This document shows, piece by piece, positions 36,548 to 48,378 of a stretch of DNA of 64,000 nucleotides. Positions within the stretch are counted from its first letter, which is position 1. Each line of letters begins with the position of its first letter. Made by a program: the position numbers and the translations under genes. The notes beneath the pieces are model-generated. The model ran no database searches and was not told the origin of the DNA. It was given only the letters and a program-made list of their open reading frames with translations. Where the stretch lies: positions 19,628,166-19,692,165 of the forward strand of contig NC_043976.1 in NCBI RefSeq assembly GCF_902148855.1. The letters are read 5' to 3'. This stretch comes from Sphaeramia orbicularis. Its lineage: Eukaryota > Chordata > Actinopteri > Kurtiformes > Apogonidae.

Positions 36548-37680
36548 AATCAAGGGGGTTGAAATAGTTTGGTTCAGGGGGCACATACAGACCAATTTGA
36601 TCTCAACTCGGTCAGTTCAGTAAAATCCTACGATAATAACCTATAAATAATGACAACTCCAATTTTTTCTCTTTGTCTTAGGGTAAAAAAAAAAAGAAAA
36701 AAGAATTACATGAAAATGTTTACATTTACAAACTATCTCTTCACAAAAAATGTGAATGACCTGAACAAATATGAAACATCCTAAGAGAAGTAAATGCAAT
36801 TTTAACCCATAAAGAGCCAAACAGCCAATGGTAACCATAAGCATCTACCGTTTAATACCTGTTATTCCACTAATCCTATCAATACATGTAAGTAATTGGT
36901 GTAAAATGCAGTTTGTCATCTTTTCATGGTCATCAGATATGACCCATCTGGACGTTCAGAGGCTCCGTAGTGAACATGGAAACACCATCATCTTCTACAA
37001 CATTGATTCACCAGTAAAATCCATGGAGTTGGATCAATGACAGTGGATGGACACACTTGCTTTATGTTCAGTTAATGATATATTTTGCCGAAAAAGTCAC
37101 TTTTTCATTAGTTTTCTCTCCTTCTGATATAACAACCTTTAACATTAATCTGAGCTTTTTGAACATCTGCATGATCAGTTAATTAAATACAGGAAAATAC
37201 CTGATTTACACTGAAAAAACACAAAATACAGAGGATAATATTATAATAAATGATGATAAATCCCTTAAGAGAGATTAAATACAGAGAAAAATTGATTTGG
37301 TAACTGGCACAAAAGTAAAATTGAGTCTTAATGGTTTAACAATATTATGGCTCGTACCAAATGTTTTGTGCCTTTATATCCAATACATTCTGTAAGTTGT
37401 AATACATGTGTGAAAATGATAAACTAAGGTGTAATATTGTTAAAACTGCACTTATTTTTCTTAAGGAATTTCAGGTTGTTCGTGTTATTCATAATTTTTA
37501 AAGGATAGTTTAAACATTTTCATTATATAATTTTACTTTTCTTACTCTAAAACATAGAAAAGTTTGGAGTTGACATCACTTATAGCTTATTATTATGTTA
37601 TTATTTTACTGATCCATCCCACGTGAGGTCATATTGGGCTGAATGTGGCCCCTGAATTGAAATGAGTTTGACACCCCTGT
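36548..37680. mobile_element. hAT-type element split by a TTAA MITE
   Basis: Begins near CAAGGGGGTTGAAATAG with TTTGGTTCAGGGGGCACAT and ends GAGTTTGACACCCCTG. These are the two ends of a common fish hAT MITE (compare 34494-35090). The TTAA element at 36802-37339 is inserted in the middle, so this copy is older. Target duplication not clear. Confidence 0.65.
36802..37339 (+). mobile_element. TTAA-flanked MITE, copy A
   Basis: 538 bp. Family ends are TTAACCCATAAAGACCCA and its inverted complement TGGGTCTTTATGGGTTAA; here they read TTAACCCATAAAGAGCC and GAGTCTTAATGGTTTAA. Inverted repeats beginning CCC next to TTAA on both sides are the piggyBac-superfamily signature. Copy A is inside a hAT element (36548-37680). 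It keeps a short open frame ending [18 protein letters not shown] and MELDQ. Confidence 0.8.
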
Positions 37681-38149
37681 TGTAGATGTTGAAATCCTCC
37701 AGTGGACAATGGTGTCAGCCCTCTGAGATAAACTTGCTCAGGTTGTCTTCACCCTCAACCTTAACACACCTGAGGTCAGGGAATTTAGACACAGGCCTTA
37801 TCGGGGACGGAGTAATAAGTACCCAACAAGCCGGACAGATAAAACCAGGAAAAGCAGATGGAAAAATAAAATGCAATCAATCAGTGAGCGAGTTGGCCCC
37901 TAAAGCCCTTGGTATTGATTGACAAGGTCTGGATCTTGTTTGTTGTGTTTAGATAAGACGAACGGTGCCCAAACATTTTGTATATTCCCACTACTTGCAG
38001 GAATAGAGCACAGAGTGGATCATTCTTGCTGTTATGTGCTATGTGTGAAAGAAAATGCCACATATTTGTACCTAAAATATTACCTCAACAACACATGCTT
38101 TCCCAGTAGAGTAGTGAGACAACCATCGTGCCTATACATCTACTGTAGG

Positions 38150-38410
38150 GCCTTTGTGTGTGCGATCAGAGTGTCATGTGTGGCACTGACTCACGGAAGT
38201 TACTGATTGAAGGAACGAAGAGTAAACAGAGGAGGAGAAAGCAAGCAAGAGGGAGGAGGGCAGAAAGACGAGGCATGTGGATAAAAGCCGCGGAGCACTA
38301 TGAACTCCTTAATCACACTGGTTTGACACACACAGATTGAGTCTGTCAGCTCAGCCAGCAGCTCAGAGCAGCTGTATCGACCCGCGGTGTTACACATTAA
38401 CCACACACAC
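38150..38410 (+). promoter_or_regulatory. Promoter-like island in the gene-poor interval
   Basis: Contains an AP-1 site TGACTCA (38187-38193), a TATA-like GGATAAAAGCCGCGG near 38279 and a run of GC-rich, CAGC-rich sequence ending in CA repeats. No coding exon follows. It lies where RASL11A would be expected from human synteny, but nothing ties it to that gene. Confidence 0.25.
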
Positions 38411-38690
38411 ACACACACATGCACACAAACATACAAGGTAGATCACTGGACGTGGACAGAGACAGGCTTACACCACCAAATGTTGCATAGCACGATACAA
38501 TTTCACAGTTATCTGCTCTCACAGGACACATTCACCAAATCTCAGAAAAACAATATGATATAATTGTGTTATCTTATTATCGTTTATACCATTTTTTCAG
38601 CCTTATTTCTTCAAGTGAGATGTTTATGACTGTGACTGAACAAAGCACGTGTTCTGTTGGTTTTATAAGCTGCCAATATTTCAGTGCAAC

Positions 38691-39482
38691 TTAACCCATA
38701 AAGACCCAAACAGCCACCGGCGACACAAACCATCGACAGTTATAAACTGTTTAATACCTGTTGATCCACTAATCCTATCAATCCGTGTAAATAATTGGTG
38801 TAAAATCCAGTTTGTTGTCTTTTCATGGTCATCAGATATCCTCCTGAGACCCAGCAATGCATCTGTGTCCTCTGTAGGGGACAAAAGTTTCACAGTTTTA
38901 CTTTAAAAAAAAAAAAAAGCTCTCCATTGCAAAGGACAAATCATTAAAATAAAAATAAATAAATAAAAATAATTGAAAAAATGTGTCTGAAAAAACTGTT
39001 GCATTATACAGTTTCCAATCAAGACAATTGTTTAATGTAAAAAAAGCTAAAACTTTCACTTTCCTGGGTCTTAGGTAGATATGACCCATTTGGACATTCA
39101 GAGGCTCTGTAGTGAACGTGGAAAAACCATCATCTCCTACATTAATTCACCAGTAAAACCCATGGAGTTGGATCAATGACAGTGGATGGACACACTTGGC
39201 TTATGTTCAGTTAATGATGTATTTTGCTGAAAAAGTCAATTTTTCTTAAGTTTTCTCTGTTTCTGATATAATAAACTTTGAATTTACCCTGACTTTTCAT
39301 GAATATCTATATGATCTGTGAATTAAATATGGGAAAATACATGATTTACACCGAAAAATGAAAAATACAGAGGATAATATTATAATTAAAAAAAGTTGGT
39401 GATAAATCAGTTAAGAAAGGTAGAAACAGAAAAAATAATTTGGGAAGTGCCACAAAAGTAGCACTGGGTCTTTATGGGTTAA
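38691..39482 (+). mobile_element. TTAA-flanked MITE, copy B, with a nested element
   Basis: Clean ends TTAACCCATAAAGACCCA and TCTTTATGGGTTAA. About 555 bp of family sequence is interrupted by a 237 bp insert at 38840-39076. The right half resumes at ATGACCCATTTGGACATTC. Confidence 0.8.
38840..39076. mobile_element. Small MITE nested in copy B
   Basis: 237 bp with imperfect inverted ends, CCTCCTGAGACCCAG and CCTGGGTCTTAGGT. It is flanked by the direct repeat AGATAT (38834-38839 and 39077-39082), which occurs once at this site in other copies of the host MITE. The repeat is therefore a target duplication. A-rich centre; family not recognised. Confidence 0.65.
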
Positions 39483-39960
39483 ACCGTGACATCATTTATG
39501 CTATGCAATGCTTGTGCAATGTCACCATAAATGTCACAACATTTATTTCTGTCCAGAGTTGTATAATTTTCACTGACATCTTGTCTTGACGATGGGAGTG
39601 TTGGTCCACTGTGTAAAGTCTTCTTCAGTACATACCAAAGATTCCCAATGGGGTTCAGGTTTGGAAGCTGTGGTGGCAAATCCATGTGTGAAAATGATGC
39701 CTCATATTCCCTGAACCACTACTTTACAACTTGAACCTGATGAATCCTGGTGTGGTCAAACATTTATGCTCTCTGTCAAACTAATAGTTATTGAAGAAAT
39801 GAGAAGCTACTCACTGCAACGGTTATTATTAAATAACTTGTTGCAGTTGAAACATTAAAATGATCTAATGGAAGACTCGTACCTGTTTGCTTAGTTAAAT
39901 TAAGGGGGGGATTTTTTCCAACCAAGCATTATATAGTATGCATGATGTCTTTTCTAATAG
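39483..39960 (-). mobile_element. Decayed Tc1-like transposon, C-terminal part
   Basis: The minus strand encodes DLPPQLPNLNPIGNLWYVLKK, the D-x-NPI-E/G-LW motif of Tc1 transposase including the final catalytic region, followed by a degraded tail. Related to 12570-13075. It abuts the right end of MITE copy B. Confidence 0.65.
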
Positions 39961-40038
39961 AACAGGTATGTTTTCAATACTGTAACAGTACTAAATGTGT
40001 ACATTTGACTCTTCACTGAGAATGGTAAACATACTGCA

Positions 40039-40588
40039 TTAACCCATAAAGACCCAAGCAGCCACTGGCAACCAACAGCATCTACTGATGCAAACTGTTT
40101 AATACCTGTGGATCCATTAATTCTATCAATGCATGTAAATAATTGGTGTAAAATGCAGTTTGTCATCTTTTCATGGTCATCAGATATGACCCATTTGGAC
40201 GTTCAGAGGCTCCGTAGTGAACGTAGAAACACCGTCATCTTCTACAACACTGATTCACCAGTAAAACCCATGGATTTGGATCAGTGACAGTGGATGGACA
40301 CACTTGTTTTATGTTCAGTTTATGATATATTTTACTGAAAAAGTCACTTTTTCTTCTGTTTTCTTTGTTTCTGATACAATAACCTTTGAATTTATTCTGA
40401 GCTTTTATGAACATCTACATAATCAATGAATTAAATATAGAAAAATACATTATAAAAATTGGAAAAACTCAAAGTAAAGAAGATAATATTACAATAAATT
40501 GTGATAAATCACTTAAGAAAGGTTAAATATAGGGGAAAAATTAATTTGGGAGATGCCACTAAAGTAGCACTGGGTCTTAATGGGTTAA
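40039..40588 (+). mobile_element. TTAA-flanked MITE, copy C
   Basis: 550 bp, complete: left TTAACCCATAAAGACCC, right GGTCTTAATGGGTTAA. Least interrupted copy in the window and a good family reference. Carries the shared open frame ending DSPVKPMDLDQ. Confidence 0.85.
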
Positions 40589-41184
40589 TATGATGTTTTC
40601 GTACCTTAATGGTATCCACTGTGTCACATTCACCTATTTCCACACGTTAACACACACATTCACGCACCATTGGAAGCGACTTGAGGATTGGTGTTTTGCT
40701 CAAGAACATTTCAGCATGTGAACAGGGGATGAAGATTTAACCGCCAACCTTCTACTTTGTGGATGACCCACTCTGCATCCTATTATTTGATTTAAACTTA
40801 AAATCAAATATTCTACAGTAATTCCCATATCACTGTAGGTTAAAAAGTATTAAAAAGTAAAAGCCTATTAAAAAGGTTTCACTCCCTTGAATATTTTATT
40901 GATTTATTGTTATAAAAATGTCAATAATTTCTGACACAATTTGAGTTTCTCACTCTTTAATGTCAAATTGATTGCAAATTTCAATAAATCACAGCCAGAG
41001 TTGGTGTGAACACTTTTTACAGGCACTGTTTATAGAAATGAAGGGTTGAGATTTTGAGTGTGAATGCATTTAACCCTCTGAAGAAGAATTAATAAAGAAG
41101 TCATATTTTAGTCAACATTAATATTAAATTGTAAGTAAATCACAGTTTAATACCAAATTTGCTATTCAAGCAGAATGAGCCATA

Positions 41185-41703
41185 TTAACGCATAAAAACC
41201 CAGTGCTACTTTTGTGGCAGTTCCCAAATTAATTTTTCTTTCAGTTTCTTTCTTAAGCAATTTATCACTATTTATTATAATATTATCCTGAACATTTTGT
41301 GTTTTTTCAGTGAAAAACATGTTTTTGCTGATATTTGATTCACTGATCAAAAGCTCAGATTAAAATTGAGGGTTATTATATCAAAAACAGAGAAAACAGA
41401 AGAAAAATTGACTTTTTCAGCAAAATATGTCAATAACTTAACGTAAAAACAAGTGTCTCCACCCACTGTCATCTATTACACTCCATTGGTTTTACTGATG
41501 AATCAGTGTTGTAGAAGATTACAGTGTTTCCACGTTCACTACGGAGCCTCTAAATGTCCAAATGGGTCATATCTGATGACAAACTGCATTTTACACCAAT
41601 TATTTCCCTGTATTGATAGGATTAGTGGATCAACAGGTATTAAACAGTTCACATCAGTAGATGGTTTTGGTTGGTGGTGGATGTTTGGGTCTTTATGGGT
41701 TAA
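41185..41703 (-). mobile_element. TTAA-flanked MITE, copy D (inverted)
   Basis: 519 bp in the opposite orientation; ends TTAACGCATAAAAACCC and GGGTCTTTATGGGTTAA. A short internal deletion removes part of the segment after TTATTTCC compared with copy C. Confidence 0.8.
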
Positions 41704-43915
41704 AGAACATTTTCTCATCAAATTATTTAATCAATACATTAAAATATGAAGTAGTAATGCACTGCAGTGACTGGTTGAGGTCTGGGCCATGTTATCCATT
41801 CTGCATTTTGGGCAGGGACCCTTGAGGTGACTTTGTATTAATGGCACTACATATAACCCAATTAAAAACATTTTTGCGTCAACAGAAAGGCAAAATACAG
41901 TCCCTTTTTGTATCTGATACCCCCACCGCCCCACTCTCCAACCCAACGGAGCCTAAAATAGCAGTGGAATTCGGAGGCATATGACCAGTTGCTGTGGGAG
42001 GAAACTGATGAACTTTGCGTTGTCTTTACGGGTAAGGGCCTACTGCTTCAACAGCTTTACAAGTACTCAGCATCGATGCGTGACGGGGGCTCATGAGGTA
42101 AAGTACACTCCATGTTTAAGGATCCAGTGACCTGTTTTCCAAGGGATGAAGACATTTTATGACACTTGATCTTATATTCCACACCAAACATCTGTTCCCA
42201 GGGATTTGTGACATTCAGGCCTGGTCAGCAGTGGTAATTTATATGACGGTAGGTGTCGTTATGTTGTATTTTAGCAAATTTGACCTTCTTGACATCACTT
42301 TTAATCAGTATGAAATAAAAACAGAGGAGTTAGGATTGTGTAATTGAATAAAATCTATTATTTCCATTTGAAATATGTTGTAATTGATGTAAAAAGCAGC
42401 ATAGAGTGGGGATATGTCAGGTACTGTATGTGCATTTCGCTTTATTCTTCACCTATTCTTGCGACTGTTATGTGTGCAAGGTGTGACTGAGTGTGCCCCC
42501 ATGATTTGTATGGGTTTGACAAAGGTACAAGGAAATCCCACTGCATGCCAAACAGAGTACATGCTGTATCTGTGTGTTTGATAGGTGGGGTGATAGAGTC
42601 TGAGCTGCCTGCTGGTTATCAGCGACAGAGGGAGGCTCGGTCATACATGTGGATATTGGGCCAGCTGTATTGACAGCAGGGCCTGACAGCAGAGGGCGAG
42701 GCGGTGGAGGAGGAGGGGGACCGGATGGGAGAGGAGGAGGCTGATAACCGTGTCAACTGACCTGGGCCTGCTTACCTGGAGCGTGGGAGGGCACTGAGGT
42801 AACGCCCAACAGGCTTTCAATAGGGCTTATTCACAAAAGTCAGTCAAAGGTTTCACATGAGAGCATGACATGGGTGCAGAGTGTGATCTCCAATGTTTAT
42901 CCAGGCAGATAGCATTATTGGATTGTCAGTGCGTCATTTGTACACCCCTGTTTTCTGTGTTGTTTCTTTTTTTTTTTTAGTTTATTCCATAGGTAGAATA
43001 CTGCAGATATATTAACCTAAAAACCTTTGAGATGCTGATTTTGTCTGTTTCAAAGGCTCTTACAGTCAGCTAATTTCTGACAACAATCAATCACACATAT
43101 CAGCAAACAATATTGGAGGGTTGATAAGATGAAGATTAGAGCTGTAAATTCTGTCTATGTGTGTAATTAATGGAGACAGACAGTCGCCTCTCACATGCTT
43201 GTGTGCAACAGCAGATAGAGACTCACACTGGCTGCAAGGAGCCGGGTGACACTTTTAAAGCCAGTATCAATCAATACAGAGGAGAGAGCCATGGGCATTT
43301 ATAGTGTTTGAGTATCAGTGGGATCATTATTAAACCCAGGTCCATAGTTAAGTACAGGTGCCAGACTGATTCCTTACATTTATATGTTTTTAATCCATGA
43401 GTAACCCTGCTCTCTGAAAGAAAACTAAACATATCTGCAATCAATCAGTGCTTCCCTTTTTTTTTTTTCTTTCCTTTTTTCATACAAAGACAAACCATTG
43501 CAAAACAACTCACAATTGACCCTTTCTATAAATGTGAAAGGAGTGAATTTTTACCCAAAGGAACATTCTTGATAATTTCACAGCCATTTTTACATTGTGT
43601 TTTAATGTTATATATTGGCCGTGTCACTTTTGGAAAAGAGACAAAAGAATGAAAGATATACTGTATTTTGCAATATGTGGAACAGGCAAACTAACAATGA
43701 AGATAAATCACTGTATTTTATGTCTGTGTAACTAAATATAGCTACATTGAATACTTCATTCAGGAGTGAAAAAAATTACTTTTTACTGTACTTTTCTAGT
43801 AAAAAGTATAGTCCAACACTACACACATTTTACTTTACAATACTTAATAAATGACACAAAATATGAAAATCTCCATTTGGTTCTTCTTTTCTTGACATTT
43901 TTCAGTAAAACATAC
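41704..43915. other. Gene-poor interval
   Basis: AT-rich with a GC-rich patch at 42595-42790 that holds a 10-bp inverted pair, GGTTATCAGC (42614-42623) and GCTGATAACC (42740-42749), each containing a GATA motif. No gene recognised. Confidence 0.4.
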
Positions 43916-43917
43916 AT

Positions 43918-44185
43918 AAAATACAGTATCATAGCCTGGAAGGTTGGAGAAGCAGCTTGTGACTGAAAGGTATCCAGTTCAATTCCCCAGAAAAGCAGAG
44001 AAATTGTTGGCTCACGTGCCATTGAGCAAGGCACTTAACTCCTCATTTGCTCCCCAGGTGCCTGACATGGTAGCCCACTGCTCCTAGTCTACAGTGTGTG
44101 GTTTGTTGCTACATGTTCAGCTTATGATGTGTTCAAGGCAGAGGATCAGTTTCAGTGTGTGTTGCACTTCTGCATGTAAAAAAAA
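43918..44185 (+). mobile_element. tRNA-derived SINE-like element
   Basis: A tRNA-like head with a box-B-like CCAGTTCAATTCCCCAG (43974-43990), then TTGAGCAAGGCACTTAACTCC, a body phrase frequent in fish SINEs, and a 12-base A run at the 3' end. Promoter box A is degraded. Family not assigned. Confidence 0.6.
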
Positions 44186-44573
44186 AAAAACATACTGACA
44201 AATAGATTCTTAATTTGTGACCCAGAAAAACTTTTCTGTGACCCACCTGTGGGTCATAACCCAGTTTTTGGGAGTTAAGAGTGTCTCACTTTACCCAGAA
44301 TAAACTGTAAATCAGCTTATGGTATCTTCAGTCTTTATGGTCCTGCAGTTCGCATGAACCACGTGAACAAAGGTCTGCAAGAACAACGTCTACTTTTAAA
44401 GCATTTCTTTTTCCACAAACATTTTGGTTTGAAGTGTGTGGTTAACAGATAAAACATTACATAATAATCAGTATTATTGTCAATGTCTGTTTTTAATATT
44501 GCCATCTTTCTAAAAACCATCATGTACCATTGTGTTTTATATTATCTATCTTTATCTTCTATATTATGTATCT

Positions 44574-44769
<196 letters not shown>

Positions 44770-44889
44770 ACTATTATATTATCTGTATATTCTAATCTTA
44801 TATGACCTTGTCATGTCATGTCATATACATTTTTTGTATTGGGGCTTCTGTATGTGTACAAAATAACAACAGAGTGAAATAACATAGTG

Positions 44890-45080
44890 TGCTGCACACT
44901 TTTAATACCCCTTGGCTAAATTGTCTTTGTGTGGAATTGTTTTTTAGCTACCTCTGTTTTTGGTTTAGTATATGCTCTCTTTTATGTCAAGCCTGACTGG
45001 ACTGTTCTGAAGAGCACCTTGAATTTTGTCATGTTGATGCCTTGTGCTAATTTGATGACAATAAAGTTTCTATCTATCTA
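44890..45080 (+). mobile_element. Non-LTR retrotransposon 3' end with (TCTA) tail
   Basis: GAAGAGCACCTTGAATTTTG followed by GATGACAATAAAGTTTC and three TCTA-type units is the usual 3' terminus of fish LINEs. Truncated; no reverse transcriptase. Confidence 0.5.
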
Positions 45081-45104
45081 AAACTTATTACATACATATT
45101 TATA

Positions 45105-45345
45105 TTGAAAGTACTCAAATACTATAACTGCACAAGGCACAAGGCCATTTGACCTTGAAAAAGTAGGTCAAGGTCACCTATTTTCAATAGACTTCTGCTT
45201 CATGCCAAGATGACTCAATAGTATAAATTTGGTGCTGATATCCTAATGCGTTCTTCAGATAATTCATTAATATTGTTGAACAGGCAGACAGACAGACGAC
45301 AAAATGATTACAATTACCCTTCGGCCAGATGTTGGCCGAGGGGTA
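45105..45345. repeat. Dispersed repeat with GACAGACAGAC tail
   Basis: GACCTTGAAAAAGTAGGTCA then CAGGCAGACAGACAGACGAC and GGCCGAGGGGTAA resembles a widespread vertebrate/invertebrate retroposon-like unit; a relative is seen at 53430-53590. Family not assigned. Confidence 0.4.
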
Positions 45346-45696
45346 AAAATGGAATTTCCCCCACTGAGGAACTAGTAAAGGCATTTCCATTCCACATTTT
45401 TCATGATGCAAAACATACATTGACTTGACATATTGATAATATTTTAATATAAATATATAAGAGCTGTCTAGAATATTTCAGTTGTTATGGTGAAAGTGTT
45501 TACATGCCACATTTAAATATTTTCAGTAAAGCTTTATCCCTTGGGTAGAACACCCCTATCTTGGTTCTAGTTGGTACAGTCCAATCAGGTAAAAGGATCT
45601 CAGGTGAGTTGCTGGTTGTGGGTCAGTAAGTGTCCTGCTTCTTTATGTCTTTTAAGTGTGTGATTAAAACACCACATCTGACATTTCTTATTAAAG

Positions 45697-47574
45697 ATGG
45701 GGGAGAGGTTGCCAAGTCAAAAAAGCTATCTTTGCTCTTTTTTTGATTGTAAAGCTAAATTCACCAAGTCATGGAAGTTAGAGGCTCATCTTTGCAAACA
45801 CACAGGACTGGTAAGTGGATCTGGATCTAAAAATATGTGACAACTAAAAATCAAAATACAAGCCTCACAGCAGCTGAAATTGTTTGCTTGATGATTAACA
45901 TTTGCCAGCTGTTGCTGAGTTTATCTGAAAATATCTCTTAATCTCAGAAACCATTCTCCTGTGAGATCTGTGACAAAAGCTTTTGTACTCGCTACCAACT
46001 CACCAGACATGAGCTCAGCCACAGTGGAGAAAAGCCACACAAGTAAGACGCTGTTGCCTGTTTTTTGATGTTGAGGGGTGTTGACGTTTGATTGGACTGT
46101 AAAACGCTCTGTGATCTTCAGGTGTCTGGCGGAAGGATGCACTGAGGCCTTTGTTACAAATGTCAGCATGAAGAACCATATGGCCCGAGTTCACCAGCAC
46201 CAGGAAAAGCACTACAGAGTAGAAGAATTCAAAGTCTATTTTTTTGTTTCATTTTTCTCATAAGCATGTTGATGCAGAAATGCACTGTCTTGCTCTCTTT
46301 CAGTGTAACTATAAAGGTTGTGGAAAGGATTTCAACAAGAGAAACCAGCTCAGTGCCCATATGTATGAGCACAATCAGCTTCTGCCTTTCCAGTGAGTGG
46401 TAATATATCTGGGACACTGGGAGCATGGATTTTTAGCTTTTTGTTGGAGTCTAAAATTAAAACATCTTTTTTGTGTAGCTGTAAGTTCAGTGGCTGTGAA
46501 AAAGAATTCCCCACTCATGGAAAACTGAGGCATCATGAGAAGATGCATCAGGGTGAGTTAGCTGAAGCCAGAACACACTTAATTTTAATGTGTGTCTAAT
46601 AAAATCTATCCTTCTGCAGGTTACCCTTGTGAGGAAGACGGGTGTCCTTTTCAAGGAAAGACGTGGACAGAATACCAGAAACACAGAAGAGTACACAAAG
46701 GTAAAGGGGCATGTTATGTGTTGGATATCTGTTTTTTGTTTTGTTTTTAAAACCCCATCCAGTCACCAACCTCAACTGTACATGAAGCTAAATTGTGACC
46801 CCCTTGTTCTCAGTCAAGTTGTCATGTGGCGAGTGCAAAAAGCGCTTTAACAACAGCTGGTTCTTGCACCAACATTCGCTGCACGTCCACTCTGGGGAGA
46901 AGAAGATGTTGTCATGCCCCAAAGTGGGCTGTGACAAAAAGTTCACTCATGGCTTCAACTTGGATAGTCACATTCTAGGAGATCACGAGGGAAAGAAGCC
47001 CTTCATCTGTGCCCATGACGGCTGTGGGAGCAGCTTCGCCATGCTGGTAAAAGCATAAACTCAAAGAATCACATTAACCAAATTCAGCACTTTTTCCTCA
47101 AGTTGGTTTTTGCTTTTCTACCTCAACATGCACATGTCCATTGTTACCTCTTAGAAAAATCCAGTGGAAAACCCTTTTTCTGAACTAAATGGTGGCACTC
47201 TTAAGAAAATAAATGACACAGGCTATCACACTATAGTTTTACACAGCTAGAAGTACTTGGACTTCAGATGTAGGTTAATTGCTGATGAGGTGTGTGTTAA
47301 TCAGGAGAGCCTGTGGCGACATGGAGTGGTGCATGACCCAGAGAGGAAAAAGGTGAAGGTAGGTGACATTAGTCAGCCTTTCCTCTTTCTACTTCCTTTA
47401 CTCTGTATATTTATTTCGTATTTTACATCTGCTTGCTTCCAGAAACTGCACCCTAAAAAGAACCAGCCCTGGCATTTGGCGAATCGGGCCCGACTGAGAG
47501 CTGCAGCCAAACAAGTAGAAACTCAGCTGGCCGAAAAGCTGCAGAACACCAGTTTAAAGGACACCAAATCTTGA
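45697..47574 (+). CDS. gtf3a: GTF3A (TFIIIA), 5S rRNA transcription factor
   Basis: Nine-zinc-finger factor that binds the internal control region of 5S rRNA genes for RNA polymerase III and also binds 5S rRNA. Exons: 45697-45810, 45948-46042, 46122-46218, 46304-46392, 46479-46552, 46620-46700, 46814-47046, 47305-47358, 47443-47574; 969 bases, 322 residues, phases consistent. Family hallmarks: [13 protein letters not shown] in finger 1, [19 protein letters not shown] in finger 6, [20 protein letters not shown] in finger 8, [11 protein letters not shown] after finger 9. The ATG (AAGATGG) leaves only ~10 residues before finger 1. Odd: finger 2 has C-x2-C, and the tail ([18 protein letters not shown]) lacks the KRSLASxLxGY activation motif of tetrapod TFIIIA. 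The human protein is about 365 residues. Could be the more divergent, oocyte-type teleost paralogue. AATAAA at 47662-47667. Confidence 0.93.
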
Positions 47575-47724
47575 GGCTGGATTATAAATATATGGCTGAG
47601 ATGTGTTTATTAAAGGTGACGCACATAGCTGTATTTTTGTTTCCTTATTTTGTTTTTGGAAAATAAAGCATCTTTATTTCAGCATGAAAACTAACTTAAG
47701 TGGAAAAGCAGAATGTAGAGCCTT

Positions 47725-48378
47725 GACTCCTCTGAAGGAAATGTTTATTAAACAAACAGAACACACATTCACACATGTATAAAACTCCAGCTGATGGGAC
47801 AGCTGGTTGTCATGGTGATGAGGCCTAAGGGCAGTTGAGCCCCCAGGGTGCGGCAGGTTTCTAATAAGGCCTGAGGCTTATTCAGCTGGATACAGCGCTG
47901 GTGTTGCAGAAAATCTCGATTATTAGAGTGATTATTACAGGTCATTATCCTAGATGACAGTGGATCACAGGCTACGTGTTTGTTAATATCCTATCTCTAC
48001 TTGCAACGATGCATCCACCTGAATACAGCCCTGGATTCTACAACTGCCTGGTGAGGTGAATACAGCACAGATCCTGTTAACAGTTGCAGTACCATGCTCC
48101 CGGTGGGAGTGAAGACAACTTGACCATATGAACACAGCAGTGTGTTTGAGTGCAGTCTGTCGTGTGACGTGACACAATCTGGATCAGTTCCCACCTGGTC
48201 AGGACAGACTCGGTCCTGCTGGGTCTACAACAGTTCTGAATGCTTTTGGTCCTGGATTAAGCCCAGTATGGAGCGATGTACAATAGAGTGTACCAGTTCA
48301 CTTTGGCCAAGGTTGTTCCCAATATAGAACATTCATTGTGGGCTCTGTGGTGTGCAGCCTGCTTTCGATCCGGCCTAG
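47725..48378 (-). other. LNX2 3' UTR, tail-to-tail with GTF3A
   Basis: Downstream of the LNX2 stop. Minus-strand poly(A) signals (TTTATT on the plus strand) at 47744-47749 and, inside the GTF3A 3' end, at 47673-47678. The two genes thus end within about 60 bases of each other, or overlap. Confidence 0.6.

Noticed and set aside
34494-37680. GGCCGGACCAG-type repeats as possible retroviral remnant
   Set aside because: Ends and target features fit hAT DNA elements; no retroviral part was seen.
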